Of a stretch of DNA of 64,000 nt, positions 51,530 through 60,214 are shown piece by piece. The stretch comes from Anaerolineales bacterium UBA2395 (GTDB lineage: Bacteria > Chloroflexota > Anaerolineae > Anaerolineales > Villigracilaceae). The notes below the pieces were generated by a model. It searched no databases, was not told the DNA's origin, and saw only the letters and a program-made list of their open reading frames with translations. Numbering within the stretch: position 1 is the first letter of the stretch; each line of letters starts with the position of its first letter. The translations under genes were made by a program, and so were the position numbers. The stretch spans positions 124,001 through 188,000 of the forward strand of contig DDSH01000012.1 of assembly GCA_002343775.1 (NCBI GenBank). Direction: 5' to 3'.

Positions 51530-51568
51530 GGGCGACCCGTTTGTGAAAATGCGGGTCGCCCTTTCGTT
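51530..51568 (+). terminator. glyQS terminator
   Basis: GGGCGACCCG and CGGGTCGCCC form a 10-bp perfect stem with a 12-base loop, followed by TTTCGTT. Confidence 0.85.
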
Positions 51569-51697
51569 ATTAAAGGCAAATAAGACTTTTCTCAAATCGG
51601 ACAGGTTTAGGTATAATTTTTTTGTTGTTGGGGGAATCGAATGTCACCGATTGTATATTGCTCTTGCCGTAAGATGATATAGAGAAAAGGAGAGAGT

Positions 51698-51967
51698 ATG
51701 TCAAGATCAACCATTCGAGTGTTTCTTACCGTTCTGATCAGCATCGGAGTCCTTGCCGCCGTTTTCATGAGCGTGCAAGCCGTATCGGCGGCGAACGCCC
51801 AAAACGACTCGCTTGGGATGTATGTCCTCAGCGGCGGGTTGGTCAACCCGCTCGAAGCCAAAGCAGAGTCGCAAGCGCCTCAAGCCATGCCGCACGCCTA
51901 TCCCAAGGGAGAGGGCGGCGGTCACGGTGGCTGCGAATCCAAATACGTCGACCCGAACGATCTGTAA
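51698..51967 (+). CDS. Small secreted Gly/His/Cys peptide of unknown function
   Basis: This 89-residue protein has a signal peptide (about 1-32, cleavage near VSAANA) and then about 57 residues, ending in YPKGEGGGHGGCESKYVDPNDL in two parts, with a single Cys in a Gly-rich stretch. A TATAAT (51612-51617) and AAAGGAGAG precede it and a strong terminator follows, so it is a free-standing unit. I recognise no family. It could be an exported structural or signalling peptide; there are no modification enzymes beside it. Confidence 0.65.
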   Translation: MSRSTIRVFLTVLISIGVLAAVFMSVQAVSAANAQNDSLGMYVLSGGLVNPLEAKAESQAPQAMPHAYPKGEGGGHGGCESKYVDPNDL

Positions 51968-51985
51968 CCTCGAAACCAACACCCT

Positions 51986-52014
51986 GGGACGGTTCACACG
52001 AACCGTCCCTTTTG
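51986..52014 (+). terminator. Terminator after the small secreted peptide gene
   Basis: GGGACGGTTC, loop ACAC, GAACCGTCCC and TTTTG: a perfect 10-bp stem. Confidence 0.9.
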
Positions 52015-52039
52015 TTTTCAGAAACCACCTGCTTCCTGC

Positions 52040-52067
52040 TTGCGAATCGAATTGACCGCGTTATAAT
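52040..52067 (+). promoter_or_regulatory. Promoter of the TPR-TM-thioredoxin gene
   Basis: TTGCGA (52040-52045), a 16-bp spacer and TATAAT (52062-52067), 24 bases before the ATG at 52092. Confidence 0.6.
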
Positions 52068-52091
52068 TCCAGACGATTAGAGATCGTTTCG

Positions 52092-53207
52092 ATGAACGAA
52101 ATGGATGATGTTCTCCTGCGACAAGCGGAACAATATTTGATGGAAGGCAGCGGGGGGCTGGCGCGCGCCGTCCTGGCGAACCATCTGCGCCAGCATCCCA
52201 ACTCCATGCAGGGCTGGTGGCTCTTGAGCTTTGCCGTAGATGAACCCCGGCAGCAGATCGAGTGCCTGGAGCGTGTTCTGCGCATCGACCCGAACCATGT
52301 TTCGGCGCGCTCCCGGCTGGAGGTTATCAAAGGCGGCGGTATCAGCCAGCCGTTCGTTCCGCCTTTTGTCGATTCGACTGAATTCGAACAGGCATATCAA
52401 GAATCCACCGCTTCGTTGCCTGAGGAAGCGCCTGTCTCTGAGCCCCGACCTTCCTCTCCCCGAAAGCCTGCCCCGCGCCGAAAAGCCGGCGCCCAAGTCC
52501 TTCAATATTCTGTGCTGGCGGTCATGGGCTGCATCGCTGTTACGATCCTCGGATTTGTGGTGGTGTTCGCAGTACAAGGGTATGCCGCGCCTGCGCAGCC
52601 ACAACCCTCCAACCCGGAATCGTTCACCCCGATTCTCCTGCCGCCCACATGGACTCCCACACCATCTGCCACCCTGCTTCCCAGCCTGACCCCCGCCCAA
52701 ACCGCCACTCCGCCTCCAGCTGAACCAACAGCGGCGGAACCCTCGTCCACCCCTGTGCCGGTGTCACAAACGGGACCCTACAAAGGCTATAATGCGCCTG
52801 ACTTCACCCTTACCAACATCAACGACGATAAAAAGGTCAAACTGAGCGACTATCGTGGCAAGGCGGTCGTCATCTTCTTTTGGACCACATGGTGCCCGTA
52901 TTGTGAATCCGAGATGCCCGCCATCGAGTTGATCTATAAAACCTACAAAGATCGCGGTCTGGAGATCCTTGCCGTGGATGTGGGCGAGAGCGCCTTTCTT
53001 GGACGCAGCTATCGCGATTCGCACGGGCTTACCTTTCCGATCCTCGACGACCCGCGCAGCAGCGTGGCGTCCAAATACAATGTTGCGGGGTATCCCACTC
53101 ATTACTTTGTAGACCAAAACGGAGTCATCTCATCCATCTGGATCGGTGAGCTCGATTATTGGGGCTTCAATAACAAAGTTCAGGAGTTGTTGAACATCAG
53201 CCAGTAG
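52092..53207 (+). CDS. TPR-like / TM / TlpA-type thioredoxin fusion protein
   Basis: This 371-residue protein has an N-terminal helical TPR-like region (1-80, HLRQHPNSMQGWWLLSFAV, RVLRIDPNHVSARSRLE), a disordered basic stretch, a TM helix (139-161) and a long Pro/Thr/Ala linker (165-228). A thioredoxin-fold domain (235-371) follows with active site TTWCPYCESEMP (Cys268, Cys271) and cis-Pro in AGYPTHYFVD. The C-terminal half should act outside the membrane as a TlpA/ResA-like thiol reductase, for instance in cytochrome c maturation or cofactor insertion. The cytosolic TPR may recruit a partner. Confidence 0.88.
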   Translation: MNEMDDVLLRQAEQYLMEGSGGLARAVLANHLRQHPNSMQGWWLLSFAVDEPRQQIECLERVLRIDPNHVSARSRLEVIKGGGISQPFVPPFVDSTEFEQAYQESTASLPEEAPVSEPRPSSPRKPAPRRKAGAQVLQYSVLAVMGCIAVTILGFVVVFAVQGYAAPAQPQPSNPESFTPILLPPTWTPTPSATLLPSLTPAQTATPPPAEPTAAEPSSTPVPVSQTGPYKGYNAPDFTLTNINDDKKVKLSDYRGKAVVIFFWTTWCPYCESEMPAIELIYKTYKDRGLEILAVDVGESAFLGRSYRDSHGLTFPILDDPRSSVASKYNVAGYPTHYFVDQNGVISSIWIGELDYWGFNNKVQELLNISQ

Positions 53208-53245
53208 TAGCGGGGAAAAGAAATTTTCCAAACCCATGATTGCGC

Positions 53246-53251
53246 TATAAT
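53246..53251 (+). promoter_or_regulatory. -10 box of dnaG, 12 bases from ATG (near-leaderless)
   Basis: TATAAT then TCAATTCATCCC then ATG at 53264. The predicted leader of about five bases has no ribosome site. Confidence 0.6.
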
Positions 53252-53263
53252 TCAATTCATCCC

Positions 53264-55165
53264 ATGACCGAGATTGATGAGATCAAATCCCGCATCGATA
53301 TTGTAGACCTTGTCTCCGAGGCGGGTGTAAAACTGCGCCGCGCCGGAAGGAACTACACCGGCTTTTGTCCCTTCCACGATAACAAGAAAACACCCGCCTT
53401 TGTCGTCTGGCCCGAATCGGGCACATGGCGCTGCTTTGGCGCGTGCAACGAAGGAGGCGACATCTTCAAGTTCGTCATGAAGCGCGAGGGCATCGACTTC
53501 CGCGAAGCGCTGGGCAAACTCGCCGCGCGCGCCGGGATCGAATTAAAGGAATACCAGCGCGAAACACCCGAGCAACGCGAAGCCTACGACCACCTCCGCG
53601 ATCTGCTCGACGATGCGGTTCTTTTCTATCGGAATCATCTCGTCAACAACACGGATATTTTGACCTACCTGCGCCAGAAACGCGGATTGACCGACGCTTC
53701 CATCGAGACATTTGGGCTGGGGTACGCGCCCCAGGGCTACGACAACGCCTTGACCTTTTTCACGCAGCGCGGCTACTCCCAGCAAGACCTGCTCGATGCA
53801 GGTTTGCTGACCGAACGCGACGATGGCAAACGCTACGACCGCTTCCGCCATCGCATCATGATCCCCATCCGCGATGAAAATGGGAAGATGGCTGGCTTCG
53901 GTGCGCGCATCGTCGACCCGAACGACATTCCCAAATTCCTCAACTCGCCCGAAACGCCCGTCTTTTCCAAAGGACGCCTGCTCTACGGCTTGGACCGCGC
54001 CCGCAAGCCCATCCGCGCTGCCGACCAGGCGGTGATCGTGGAAGGCTATCTCGATGTGATCGCCTTGCATCAGGCGGGCTACGAGAATGTCGTCTCGCCG
54101 ATGGGTACGGCGCTGACCGAAGACCAGCTGCGCCTGCTCAAGCGCCTGACACGCCGCATCGTCCTTGCCCTCGACCCGGATACCGCCGGTCAGAAAGCCG
54201 TACTGCGCGGACTCGAAGCCGCCCGCTCCGCGATGGACAAGGAGGGTGAACTTGCCTTCGATGCGCGCGGTTTGCTCCGCAACGAGTCGCGTTTGCAGGC
54301 GGATCTGCGCGTGGCATCCATCCCCGACGACCTAGACCCGGATGAGATCGTTGCGCGCGACCGTGATGAGTGGCAGCGCATCATCGAGAATGCCAAGCCC
54401 ATCGTCACGCATGTGATGGAGACATTGGCAGCCGGGCAGAACTTGAACGACCCGAAGGTCAAAAATCAGGTCGCGGCACAGGTGCTTCCGCTCATTGACG
54501 ATCTCGGGAATCCGCTGGAACGCGATACCTACCGTCAGGCGCTGGCGAGAATGTTACGGGTAAATGAAAGCGCCTTGATGGGGGCACAGCCCAAAGGTCC
54601 GGTGATGAGGCGCAAGCCGCGCGGAGTAGAATCTACCCGCAGCCTCGAGACGCCTGTTGTGGCGGCAGTTAATCCGCGTTTGAAAATTGAGGATCACTGC
54701 CTGCGTGTGCTGCTGCGTAAACCGGAACTGCTCTATCAGCTGGATCGCAAACTGGAGGAGTTCGGTCTCATCCCTTTAACCGTGGAGGATTTCGAGTATA
54801 CTGACCATCAACTCCTGTTCGGTGTGTTGCGTTTGGCGGTGGAGCAGGATGAAACGGATCATCGTCAGTATTTGGTGAGCCATCTGCCCGATATGGTTTC
54901 TGCTTTTGCGAACGACCTGTTCGCGCAGAAAGAGGCAGCGGAGATCAATGACGACAGGCTACTGGAGGATTTGCTCAACCGCTTTTTGGATTTGCGCCGC
55001 ACACATGCGATGATGAATGTGAATCAACTGCGCTTCCTGCAGGAGGATGAACAGGAGCAGGGCGGCGGGAACATCAAGGTGTATCAGGAGCAGGCGCTGC
55101 AATTCACCCGCCTGCTGCGGAATTTGGACCAGGCAAAACATAGGATATCGAAACGACAGACGTGA
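53264..55165 (+). CDS. dnaG: DNA primase
   Basis: This 633-residue protein starts at the ATG at 53264, which begins TEIDEIKSRIDIVDLVSEAG as usual. The zinc-binding domain has Cys35, His38, Cys57 and Cys61. The catalytic core has FGARIVDPND, KFLNSPETPVFSKG and a TOPRIM domain with IVEGYLDVIALHQAG and LALDPDTAGQKA. A helicase-binding C-terminal domain follows. It makes RNA primers for replication. It lies upstream of rpoD in the classical order, though without rpsU. Confidence 0.95.
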   Translation: MTEIDEIKSRIDIVDLVSEAGVKLRRAGRNYTGFCPFHDNKKTPAFVVWPESGTWRCFGACNEGGDIFKFVMKREGIDFREALGKLAARAGIELKEYQRETPEQREAYDHLRDLLDDAVLFYRNHLVNNTDILTYLRQKRGLTDASIETFGLGYAPQGYDNALTFFTQRGYSQQDLLDAGLLTERDDGKRYDRFRHRIMIPIRDENGKMAGFGARIVDPNDIPKFLNSPETPVFSKGRLLYGLDRARKPIRAADQAVIVEGYLDVIALHQAGYENVVSPMGTALTEDQLRLLKRLTRRIVLALDPDTAGQKAVLRGLEAARSAMDKEGELAFDARGLLRNESRLQADLRVASIPDDLDPDEIVARDRDEWQRIIENAKPIVTHVMETLAAGQNLNDPKVKNQVAAQVLPLIDDLGNPLERDTYRQALARMLRVNESALMGAQPKGPVMRRKPRGVESTRSLETPVVAAVNPRLKIEDHCLRVLLRKPELLYQLDRKLEEFGLIPLTVEDFEYTDHQLLFGVLRLAVEQDETDHRQYLVSHLPDMVSAFANDLFAQKEAAEINDDRLLEDLLNRFLDLRRTHAMMNVNQLRFLQEDEQEQGGGNIKVYQEQALQFTRLLRNLDQAKHRISKRQT

Positions 55166-55219
55166 TGGACAGCAGGTTTGAGCATCTCAAGGACAGCGCC
55201 TCACCGAAAAGGAACACCA

Positions 55220-56863
55220 ATGTCTGCCAAAACTAAACCGAGAGACAAGACCAAAATCAAATCGAAGACAGGGGTGGTATCGAAGCGCAAACCAACAAAA
55301 AAGACGGAACAGATCGCCCTCAAGCCTGCCCGGCAGAAGAAACTCTCTGTGGTTTCGGTCATGGAGTCGCTGACGGAGGAGAACACACAGCCAGCCGATT
55401 TTTCGACAGAAGACCTGATCGAGCCGGATGACAGCCTGCTCGACCAGCCGGATGAGAACATCGAGGATGTGCTGGCGCTGCACGCGCGTGACACATCTGA
55501 ACTTTCAGAAGACCCGGTGCGCTTGTACCTGCGTGAGATCGGTCAGGTTAAACTGCTGGGAGGAGATAGTGAGTTTCGCCTTGCCACGCTCATCGAAGCA
55601 GACCGTTTGATCGGCACGCTGAACAAATTGAAACAACGCAAAGGGGTTTCGCTGGCGTGCTCCATCTATCATTCCATACTTTCCGAAATGCTCACTTCGT
55701 GGGATCGTTTGATCGAAGACGCCGAACGGCTCGACCAAAGCCTGCCCAGCCTCGCCCTGATGCTGGCGGAAGCCCAGTCATTGCATGCGGGTTGGGAGTT
55801 CGATTCGCCGTCTTACCTGCGCGCATACCTGGACAATGGCAATTGGGGTGTGGATCATCTCTGGGACAACCTTGCCCGCCATGCCTATAGTGTTTTCCTT
55901 GGCTTGTACCTGCTGCCATTCAACTATGCCGAGTGGCTGCTGGCGTATGTCCGCGAACATCAAGGCTTCCCTTCGCAGCGTACCCTGTACCGCAACCTTT
56001 CTCCTGATGAAGATCTGTTGAAGGAGATGGAATCTGTCCATGTGCGGGCTGTGGATGCCAATCAGGCGCTCATCCGCGCAAACCTGCGATTGGTGGTGAG
56101 CGTTGCCAAGCGTTATCTTGGGCGCGGCATTCCGCTGCTCGACCTGATCCAGGAAGGCAACATGGGCTTGCTGCGTGCCATCGGCAAGTTCGACCCCCGC
56201 CGCGGATTTAAGTTCAGCACCTATGCCACCTGGTGGATCCGCCAATCGATCAACCGCTCCATTGCCGAGCAGGCGCGCACGATCCGCATCCCTGTGCATT
56301 TGTTCGAATCCATTTCGCGCATTTTGCGGGCGCAGCGTCATCTCACGCAAACGTTGGGGCGTGAACCGACCAACGAAGAACTGGCGCTCGAAGTGGGCTA
56401 TCTCTCCGCGCCGGATGTGCAGGCGATCTTGCGCGCGCATGCCGAGAACAAAGCCATCAACCCCGACCTGCAGCGGCGGCTGGATGTCGCTTCACAAAAG
56501 GTGACGCGCGCGCTCCGTTCGGCAGAAGAGACGGTTTCGCTCGAAGGTCCTGTGGGCGATGACGAATCCAGCGCGTTGGGTGATTTCATCGAGGATGAGG
56601 ATGCCCCGTCGCCGATGGATGCCGCCGCGCGCGAGATGCTGCGCGAACAGGTGCAGCACGCGCTCGCTTCTCTCTCGGAACGGGAGCGGGATGTGCTCGA
56701 ACTGCGCTTTGGTCTCAAAGACGGCAAAGAGCACACGCTCGAAGAGGTCAGCCGCTTCTTTGATGTGACGCGTGAACGTGTCCGTCAGATCGAAGCCAAG
56801 GCGCTGCGGAAACTGCGGCACCCATCCAAGAGCCGCGAGTTGCGCGATTATTTGGGAGATTAA
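55220..56863 (+). CDS. rpoD: Primary sigma factor RpoD (sigma-70)
   Basis: The protein has 547 residues from the ATG at 55220 (AGGAA upstream). A basic, disordered N-terminus precedes region 1.2 (DPVRLYLREIGQVKLL). After a long non-conserved region come region 2 (LIRANLRLVVSVAKRY, LDLIQEGNMGLLRAIGKF, GFKFSTYATWWIRQSI), region 3, and region 4 (LRFGLKDGKEHTLEEV, FDVTRERVRQIEAKALRKLR). It directs RNA polymerase to TTGACA/TATAAT promoters like those in this window. It is probably co-transcribed with dnaG. Confidence 0.96.
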   Translation: MSAKTKPRDKTKIKSKTGVVSKRKPTKKTEQIALKPARQKKLSVVSVMESLTEENTQPADFSTEDLIEPDDSLLDQPDENIEDVLALHARDTSELSEDPVRLYLREIGQVKLLGGDSEFRLATLIEADRLIGTLNKLKQRKGVSLACSIYHSILSEMLTSWDRLIEDAERLDQSLPSLALMLAEAQSLHAGWEFDSPSYLRAYLDNGNWGVDHLWDNLARHAYSVFLGLYLLPFNYAEWLLAYVREHQGFPSQRTLYRNLSPDEDLLKEMESVHVRAVDANQALIRANLRLVVSVAKRYLGRGIPLLDLIQEGNMGLLRAIGKFDPRRGFKFSTYATWWIRQSINRSIAEQARTIRIPVHLFESISRILRAQRHLTQTLGREPTNEELALEVGYLSAPDVQAILRAHAENKAINPDLQRRLDVASQKVTRALRSAEETVSLEGPVGDDESSALGDFIEDEDAPSPMDAAAREMLREQVQHALASLSERERDVLELRFGLKDGKEHTLEEVSRFFDVTRERVRQIEAKALRKLRHPSKSRELRDYLGD

Positions 56864-56868
56864 ACAGA

Positions 56869-56904
56869 AGTGACAGTCCTCGTAAACGAGACTGTCACTT
56901 TTTT
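56869..56904 (+). terminator. rpoD terminator
   Basis: AGTGACAGT, a bulged C, CTCG, loop TAAA, CGAG and ACTGTCACT, followed by TTTTTT. Confidence 0.92.
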
Positions 56905-57013
56905 GCAGGGTGGTGTTTTAATTTTGAATTCGATTACATCTTTCCCAATATGACAAAAATCACCATTTTTGTGGGACGTGGTGCTTTTTCTAGGCTTTAA
57001 AAAACCTTTGTGA

Positions 57014-57019
57014 TATACT
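57014..57019 (+). promoter_or_regulatory. Extended -10 (TGTGATATACT) of the nuo operon
   Basis: TATACT with an upstream TG lies 42 bases before the nuoA start. The spacer from 56905 holds no gene. Confidence 0.45.
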
Positions 57020-57061
57020 TCGCCAAACTGTGCCAAATTTCACACATCCGCAGAGGTGTAC

Positions 57062-57418
57062 ATGTTATTGGAATATATTGCCATAGGGGTGATGATTTTT
57101 GTCGCCACCCTGATTGCTTTCATTGCCATTGGTTTGGGTGAGTTGTTTGGACCCAAAAAGAAATCAGCGGGGAAAGACATGCCTTACGAATCAGGGATGA
57201 CGCCTTACGGCGAAGGGACGCGGCGTATGCCCGTCCGCTTCTACCTGATCGCGGTCTTGTTCATTCTGTTCGATATTGAAGTCGTCTTCTTTCTGCCGTG
57301 GGCGATCGCCTTCCGGCAACTGGGTCTCTTTGGCTTGATCGAGATGGCGATCTTCATTACGATCCTTCTTATCGGTTACGTGTACGCGTGGAAAAAAGGA
57401 GCACTTGAATGGGAGTAG
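57062..57418 (+). CDS. nuoA: NADH-quinone oxidoreductase subunit A
   Basis: The protein has 118 residues with three transmembrane helices. The conserved loop after TM1 reads KKSAGKDMPYESGMTPYGEGT and the second helix has LFDIEVVFFLPWA, the NuoA signature. It is part of the membrane arm of complex I near the quinone site. The ATG at 57062 follows GAGGT; a GTG at 57056 is an alternative. It overlaps nuoB by ten bases. Confidence 0.95.
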   Translation: MLLEYIAIGVMIFVATLIAFIAIGLGELFGPKKKSAGKDMPYESGMTPYGEGTRRMPVRFYLIAVLFILFDIEVVFFLPWAIAFRQLGLFGLIEMAIFITILLIGYVYAWKKGALEWE

Positions 57419-57903
57419 AGCAAAAACTCGGAAACATGGGCGTGGTGACAACCACGCTGGAACAAACCGTCAACTGGGCGCGCACCAATGCAATGTGGCC
57501 CATGTTGTTCGGTCTGGCATGCTGCGCCATCGAGATGATGTCTGCGCAGGCAGCGCACTATGATATGAGCCGCTTCGGCATGGAACTCATGCGTGCCAGC
57601 CCGCGCCAATCGGACCTGATGATCGTGGCGGGACGCGTCTCGAAGAAAATGGGACCCGTCCTGCGCCGTTTATATGAACAAATGCCCGAGCCCAAGTGGG
57701 TGATCGCCATGGGCGACTGCGCCTCCTGCGGCGGTGTCTTCAACAACTACGCCATCTATCAAGGCGTGGACGAAGTCGTGCCGGTGGATGTGTACGTGGC
57801 GGGCTGCCCGCCGCGCCCCGAAGCCCTGATTCATGGCGTTCTCACGCTGCATGAAAAAGTGAAGGGCGATAAGTTCAAAGACCTGGTGAAAGATATAAAG
57901 TAG
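57409..57903 (+). CDS. nuoB: NADH-quinone oxidoreductase subunit B
   Basis: This 164-residue protein holds the N2 [4Fe-4S] ligands: tandem Cys38-Cys39 in GLACCAIEMM, Cys in GDCASCGG and Cys in GCPPRPEA. It passes electrons to quinone. It starts inside the end of nuoA. A large palindrome separates it from nuoC. Confidence 0.97.
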   Translation: MGVEQKLGNMGVVTTTLEQTVNWARTNAMWPMLFGLACCAIEMMSAQAAHYDMSRFGMELMRASPRQSDLMIVAGRVSKKMGPVLRRLYEQMPEPKWVIAMGDCASCGGVFNNYAIYQGVDEVVPVDVYVAGCPPRPEALIHGVLTLHEKVKGDKFKDLVKDIK

Positions 57904-57909
57904 ATAATC

Positions 57910-57958
57910 AGACCTGACAGGTTTCCCCTTTCGAGGGGTATGCAAACCTGCCAGGTCT
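57910..57958. repeat. Two-stem palindrome between nuoB and nuoC
   Basis: AGACCTGACAGGTTT (57910-57924) pairs with AAACCTGCCAGGTCT (57944-57958) with one mismatch. An inner CCCC/GGGG stem with loop TTTCGA lies inside. The arms resemble the terminator at 4836-4872. No T run follows, so readthrough into nuoC is expected. Confidence 0.85.
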
Positions 57959-57969
57959 TAGGTGTATTT

Positions 57970-58482
57970 ATGGAAAAATCCCTTGAACCCATTGTAAAAG
58001 ATTTGCAGGATAAATTCGGCGTAACCTTCGAAGAATTCCGCGGCGAAGTGCAGTGCATCGTCAAACCGGAGCAGATCGTAGAGGCACTCACATGCCTGCG
58101 TGACGACCATCAATTCGAACTGCTTTCCTCGCAAACCGCGGTGGATTATTACCCGCAGACCTCGCCGCGCTTCCATATCATCTATCAGATGACCTCGTTG
58201 ACGCGCAATCTGTCAGTGCAGTTACGGGTTCCGGTCAGCGGCGACCAGCCCAAGGTCCCGACGGCAGCGAACGTGTACAAGACGGCTGTGTGGCGCGAGC
58301 GCGAACTCCTCGACATGTTCGGCATCGAATTCGAAGGTCATCCCGACCCACGCCGCATTCTCATGCCCGAAGGCTCGGAGGGGCATCCGCTGCGCAGAGA
58401 TTACCCGCTCGGCTACGAAGAACCGCAGTTCTCCTTTAACTATGAAGAGATCGACCTGCGCAAGCCGTACGCAAAGGAATAG
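57970..58482 (+). CDS. nuoC: NADH-quinone oxidoreductase subunit C
   Basis: The protein has 170 residues from the ATG at 57970 (TTAGGTG upstream), the first after the palindrome. The 30-kDa subunit signature is ERELLDMFGIEFEGHPDPRRI followed by MPEGSEGHPLRRDYPLG. It is a hydrophilic-arm subunit bound to NuoD, separate from it here. Confidence 0.95.
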   Translation: MEKSLEPIVKDLQDKFGVTFEEFRGEVQCIVKPEQIVEALTCLRDDHQFELLSSQTAVDYYPQTSPRFHIIYQMTSLTRNLSVQLRVPVSGDQPKVPTAANVYKTAVWRERELLDMFGIEFEGHPDPRRILMPEGSEGHPLRRDYPLGYEEPQFSFNYEEIDLRKPYAKE

Positions 58483-58484
58483 CC

Positions 58485-59714
58485 ATGAGTCAGATCGAAG
58501 AAGTCACCATCGACCAATACAAACATCTCGTGTCGGAGCGCGCGCTCACCGGCGAGACCATGCTGCTGAACATGGGTCCGCAGCATCCGTCCACGCATGG
58601 CGTGCTGCGCCTGTTGCTGGAACTCGACGGCGAAGTCGTCGTCAACTGCATTCCTGATATCGGTTTTCTGCACACCGGCATCGAGAAGAACATGGAAGCC
58701 AAGACCTATCAAAAGGCTGAAGTGATGACCGACCGCCTCGATTACATGAACACAATGGGCAACAACCTTGCCTATGTGATGGCAGTGGAAAAACTGGTGG
58801 ATCTGGATGTGCCGCCGCGCGCGCAAGCCTTGCGCGTCATTTTGGTGGAATTGCAGCGCATCGCCTCGCATTTGGTCTGGCTCGGCACCTCAGGGCTCGA
58901 CCTCGCTGCGATGTCGATGTTCCTTTATTGTTTCCGCGAACGCGAACAGATCCTCGATATTTTCGAACTGGTTTCCGGTCAGCGCATGATGACGACCTAC
59001 ATCCGCCCCGGTGGTGTATGGCGCGATGTGCCCGTGGAATTTGAAACTGCGGTGCGCGATTTCATCAAGATCTTTCCGAAGCGCGTTGCCGAATACGAAA
59101 AACTGCTGACGAAGAATCCGCTCTTCATCGACCGTATGGTGAACATCGGTTATTTGAGCAAGGAGACGGCTCTGTCCTACGGTGTGACCGGTCCGATGTT
59201 GCGCGCTTCGGGCGTGAACTGGGACCTGCGGAAAGTCCGCCCGTACATGGGCTACGAGCAATACGATTTCAACGTGCCCGTGCTGACCGAAGGCGATACC
59301 TATGCCCGCTACCTCGTCCGCATTGAGGAATTGCGTGAGTCGTTGAAGATCGTCGAACAGGCGTTGAACAAACTGCCGATGGGACCCGTCCGCTCGGACA
59401 ACCGCAAATTCGTTCCGCCGCCGCGCTCGGAGATCGGCGTGAGCATGGAAGCGCTCATCCATCACTTCAAGCTGTGGACGGAGGGCTTCCTCGCGCCGGA
59501 TGCATCCATTTACAGCGCCATAGAGTCGCCGCGCGGGGAGTTGGGCGTACTGCTTGCAGGTGACGGCGGTCCCAAGCCCAGGCGCGTTCACATGCGCACC
59601 CCCTCTTTCGATAACCTTTCCGTTCTGCCGGAACTGGTAAAAGGGCATCTGGTGGCAGACCTGGTCGCCATCCTTTCGTCCACCGACATTGTCCTCGGAG
59701 ATATTGACCGATGA
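58485..59714 (+). CDS. nuoD: NADH-quinone oxidoreductase subunit D
   Basis: This 409-residue protein has the 49-kDa subunit motifs MGPQHPSTHGVLRLLLELDGE (read in parts), GFLHTGIEKNME, YMNTMGNNLAYVMAVEKL, RPGGVWRDVP and a C-terminal VVADL-like HLVADLVAILSSTDIVLGDIDR in parts. It forms the quinone-binding chamber with NuoB. It starts two bases after nuoC and overlaps nuoE by four. Confidence 0.97.
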   Translation: MSQIEEVTIDQYKHLVSERALTGETMLLNMGPQHPSTHGVLRLLLELDGEVVVNCIPDIGFLHTGIEKNMEAKTYQKAEVMTDRLDYMNTMGNNLAYVMAVEKLVDLDVPPRAQALRVILVELQRIASHLVWLGTSGLDLAAMSMFLYCFREREQILDIFELVSGQRMMTTYIRPGGVWRDVPVEFETAVRDFIKIFPKRVAEYEKLLTKNPLFIDRMVNIGYLSKETALSYGVTGPMLRASGVNWDLRKVRPYMGYEQYDFNVPVLTEGDTYARYLVRIEELRESLKIVEQALNKLPMGPVRSDNRKFVPPPRSEIGVSMEALIHHFKLWTEGFLAPDASIYSAIESPRGELGVLLAGDGGPKPRRVHMRTPSFDNLSVLPELVKGHLVADLVAILSSTDIVLGDIDR

Positions 59715-60214
59715 GCCTTGAGAAAAAGTACCCGAAGGAAGTTAAAAAACTTCTCGCCAAATATCCGCCGGAACACAAACGTTCGGCGGTCATGCCGCTC
59801 CTGTACCTCGCCCAGCGCGAGGAGGGATTCGTCAACAAGGAAGCGATGCAGGACATTGCGCGCCTCCTCGACATCACCGAGACGGACGTTGCCTCCATCG
59901 TTGGGTTTTACACTCTGTACCACGATAAGAAGGCTGGCAAGTATCGTATGCAAGTCTGCACCGACCTGCCCTGTGCCCTGCGCGGCGCGGACGAGTTCCT
60001 CAACAACCTGTGCGGGAATCTCGGCATCAAGGTCGGCGAAACGACCGAAGACGGTCTGGTCACGATTGAATCTGTGATGTGCCTCGCTGCATGCGACCGC
60101 GCTCCCATGTTCCAAACGCAGGGACCGGACGGCATCAAATATCACGAGTACATGACCGTTGACCGCACGATGGAATTGATCGAAGCATTGAAGAAGACGG
60201 AGGTAGAGAAATGA
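59711..60214 (+). CDS. nuoE: NADH-quinone oxidoreductase subunit E
   Basis: This 167-residue thioredoxin-like [2Fe-2S] protein has ligand segments VCTDLPCALRGA and VMCLAACDRAP. It belongs to the NADH-dehydrogenase module with NuoF. The N-terminal helical half (AVMPLLYLAQREEGFV) is standard. It overlaps both neighbours by four bases. Confidence 0.95.
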   Translation: MSLEKKYPKEVKKLLAKYPPEHKRSAVMPLLYLAQREEGFVNKEAMQDIARLLDITETDVASIVGFYTLYHDKKAGKYRMQVCTDLPCALRGADEFLNNLCGNLGIKVGETTEDGLVTIESVMCLAACDRAPMFQTQGPDGIKYHEYMTVDRTMELIEALKKTEVEK

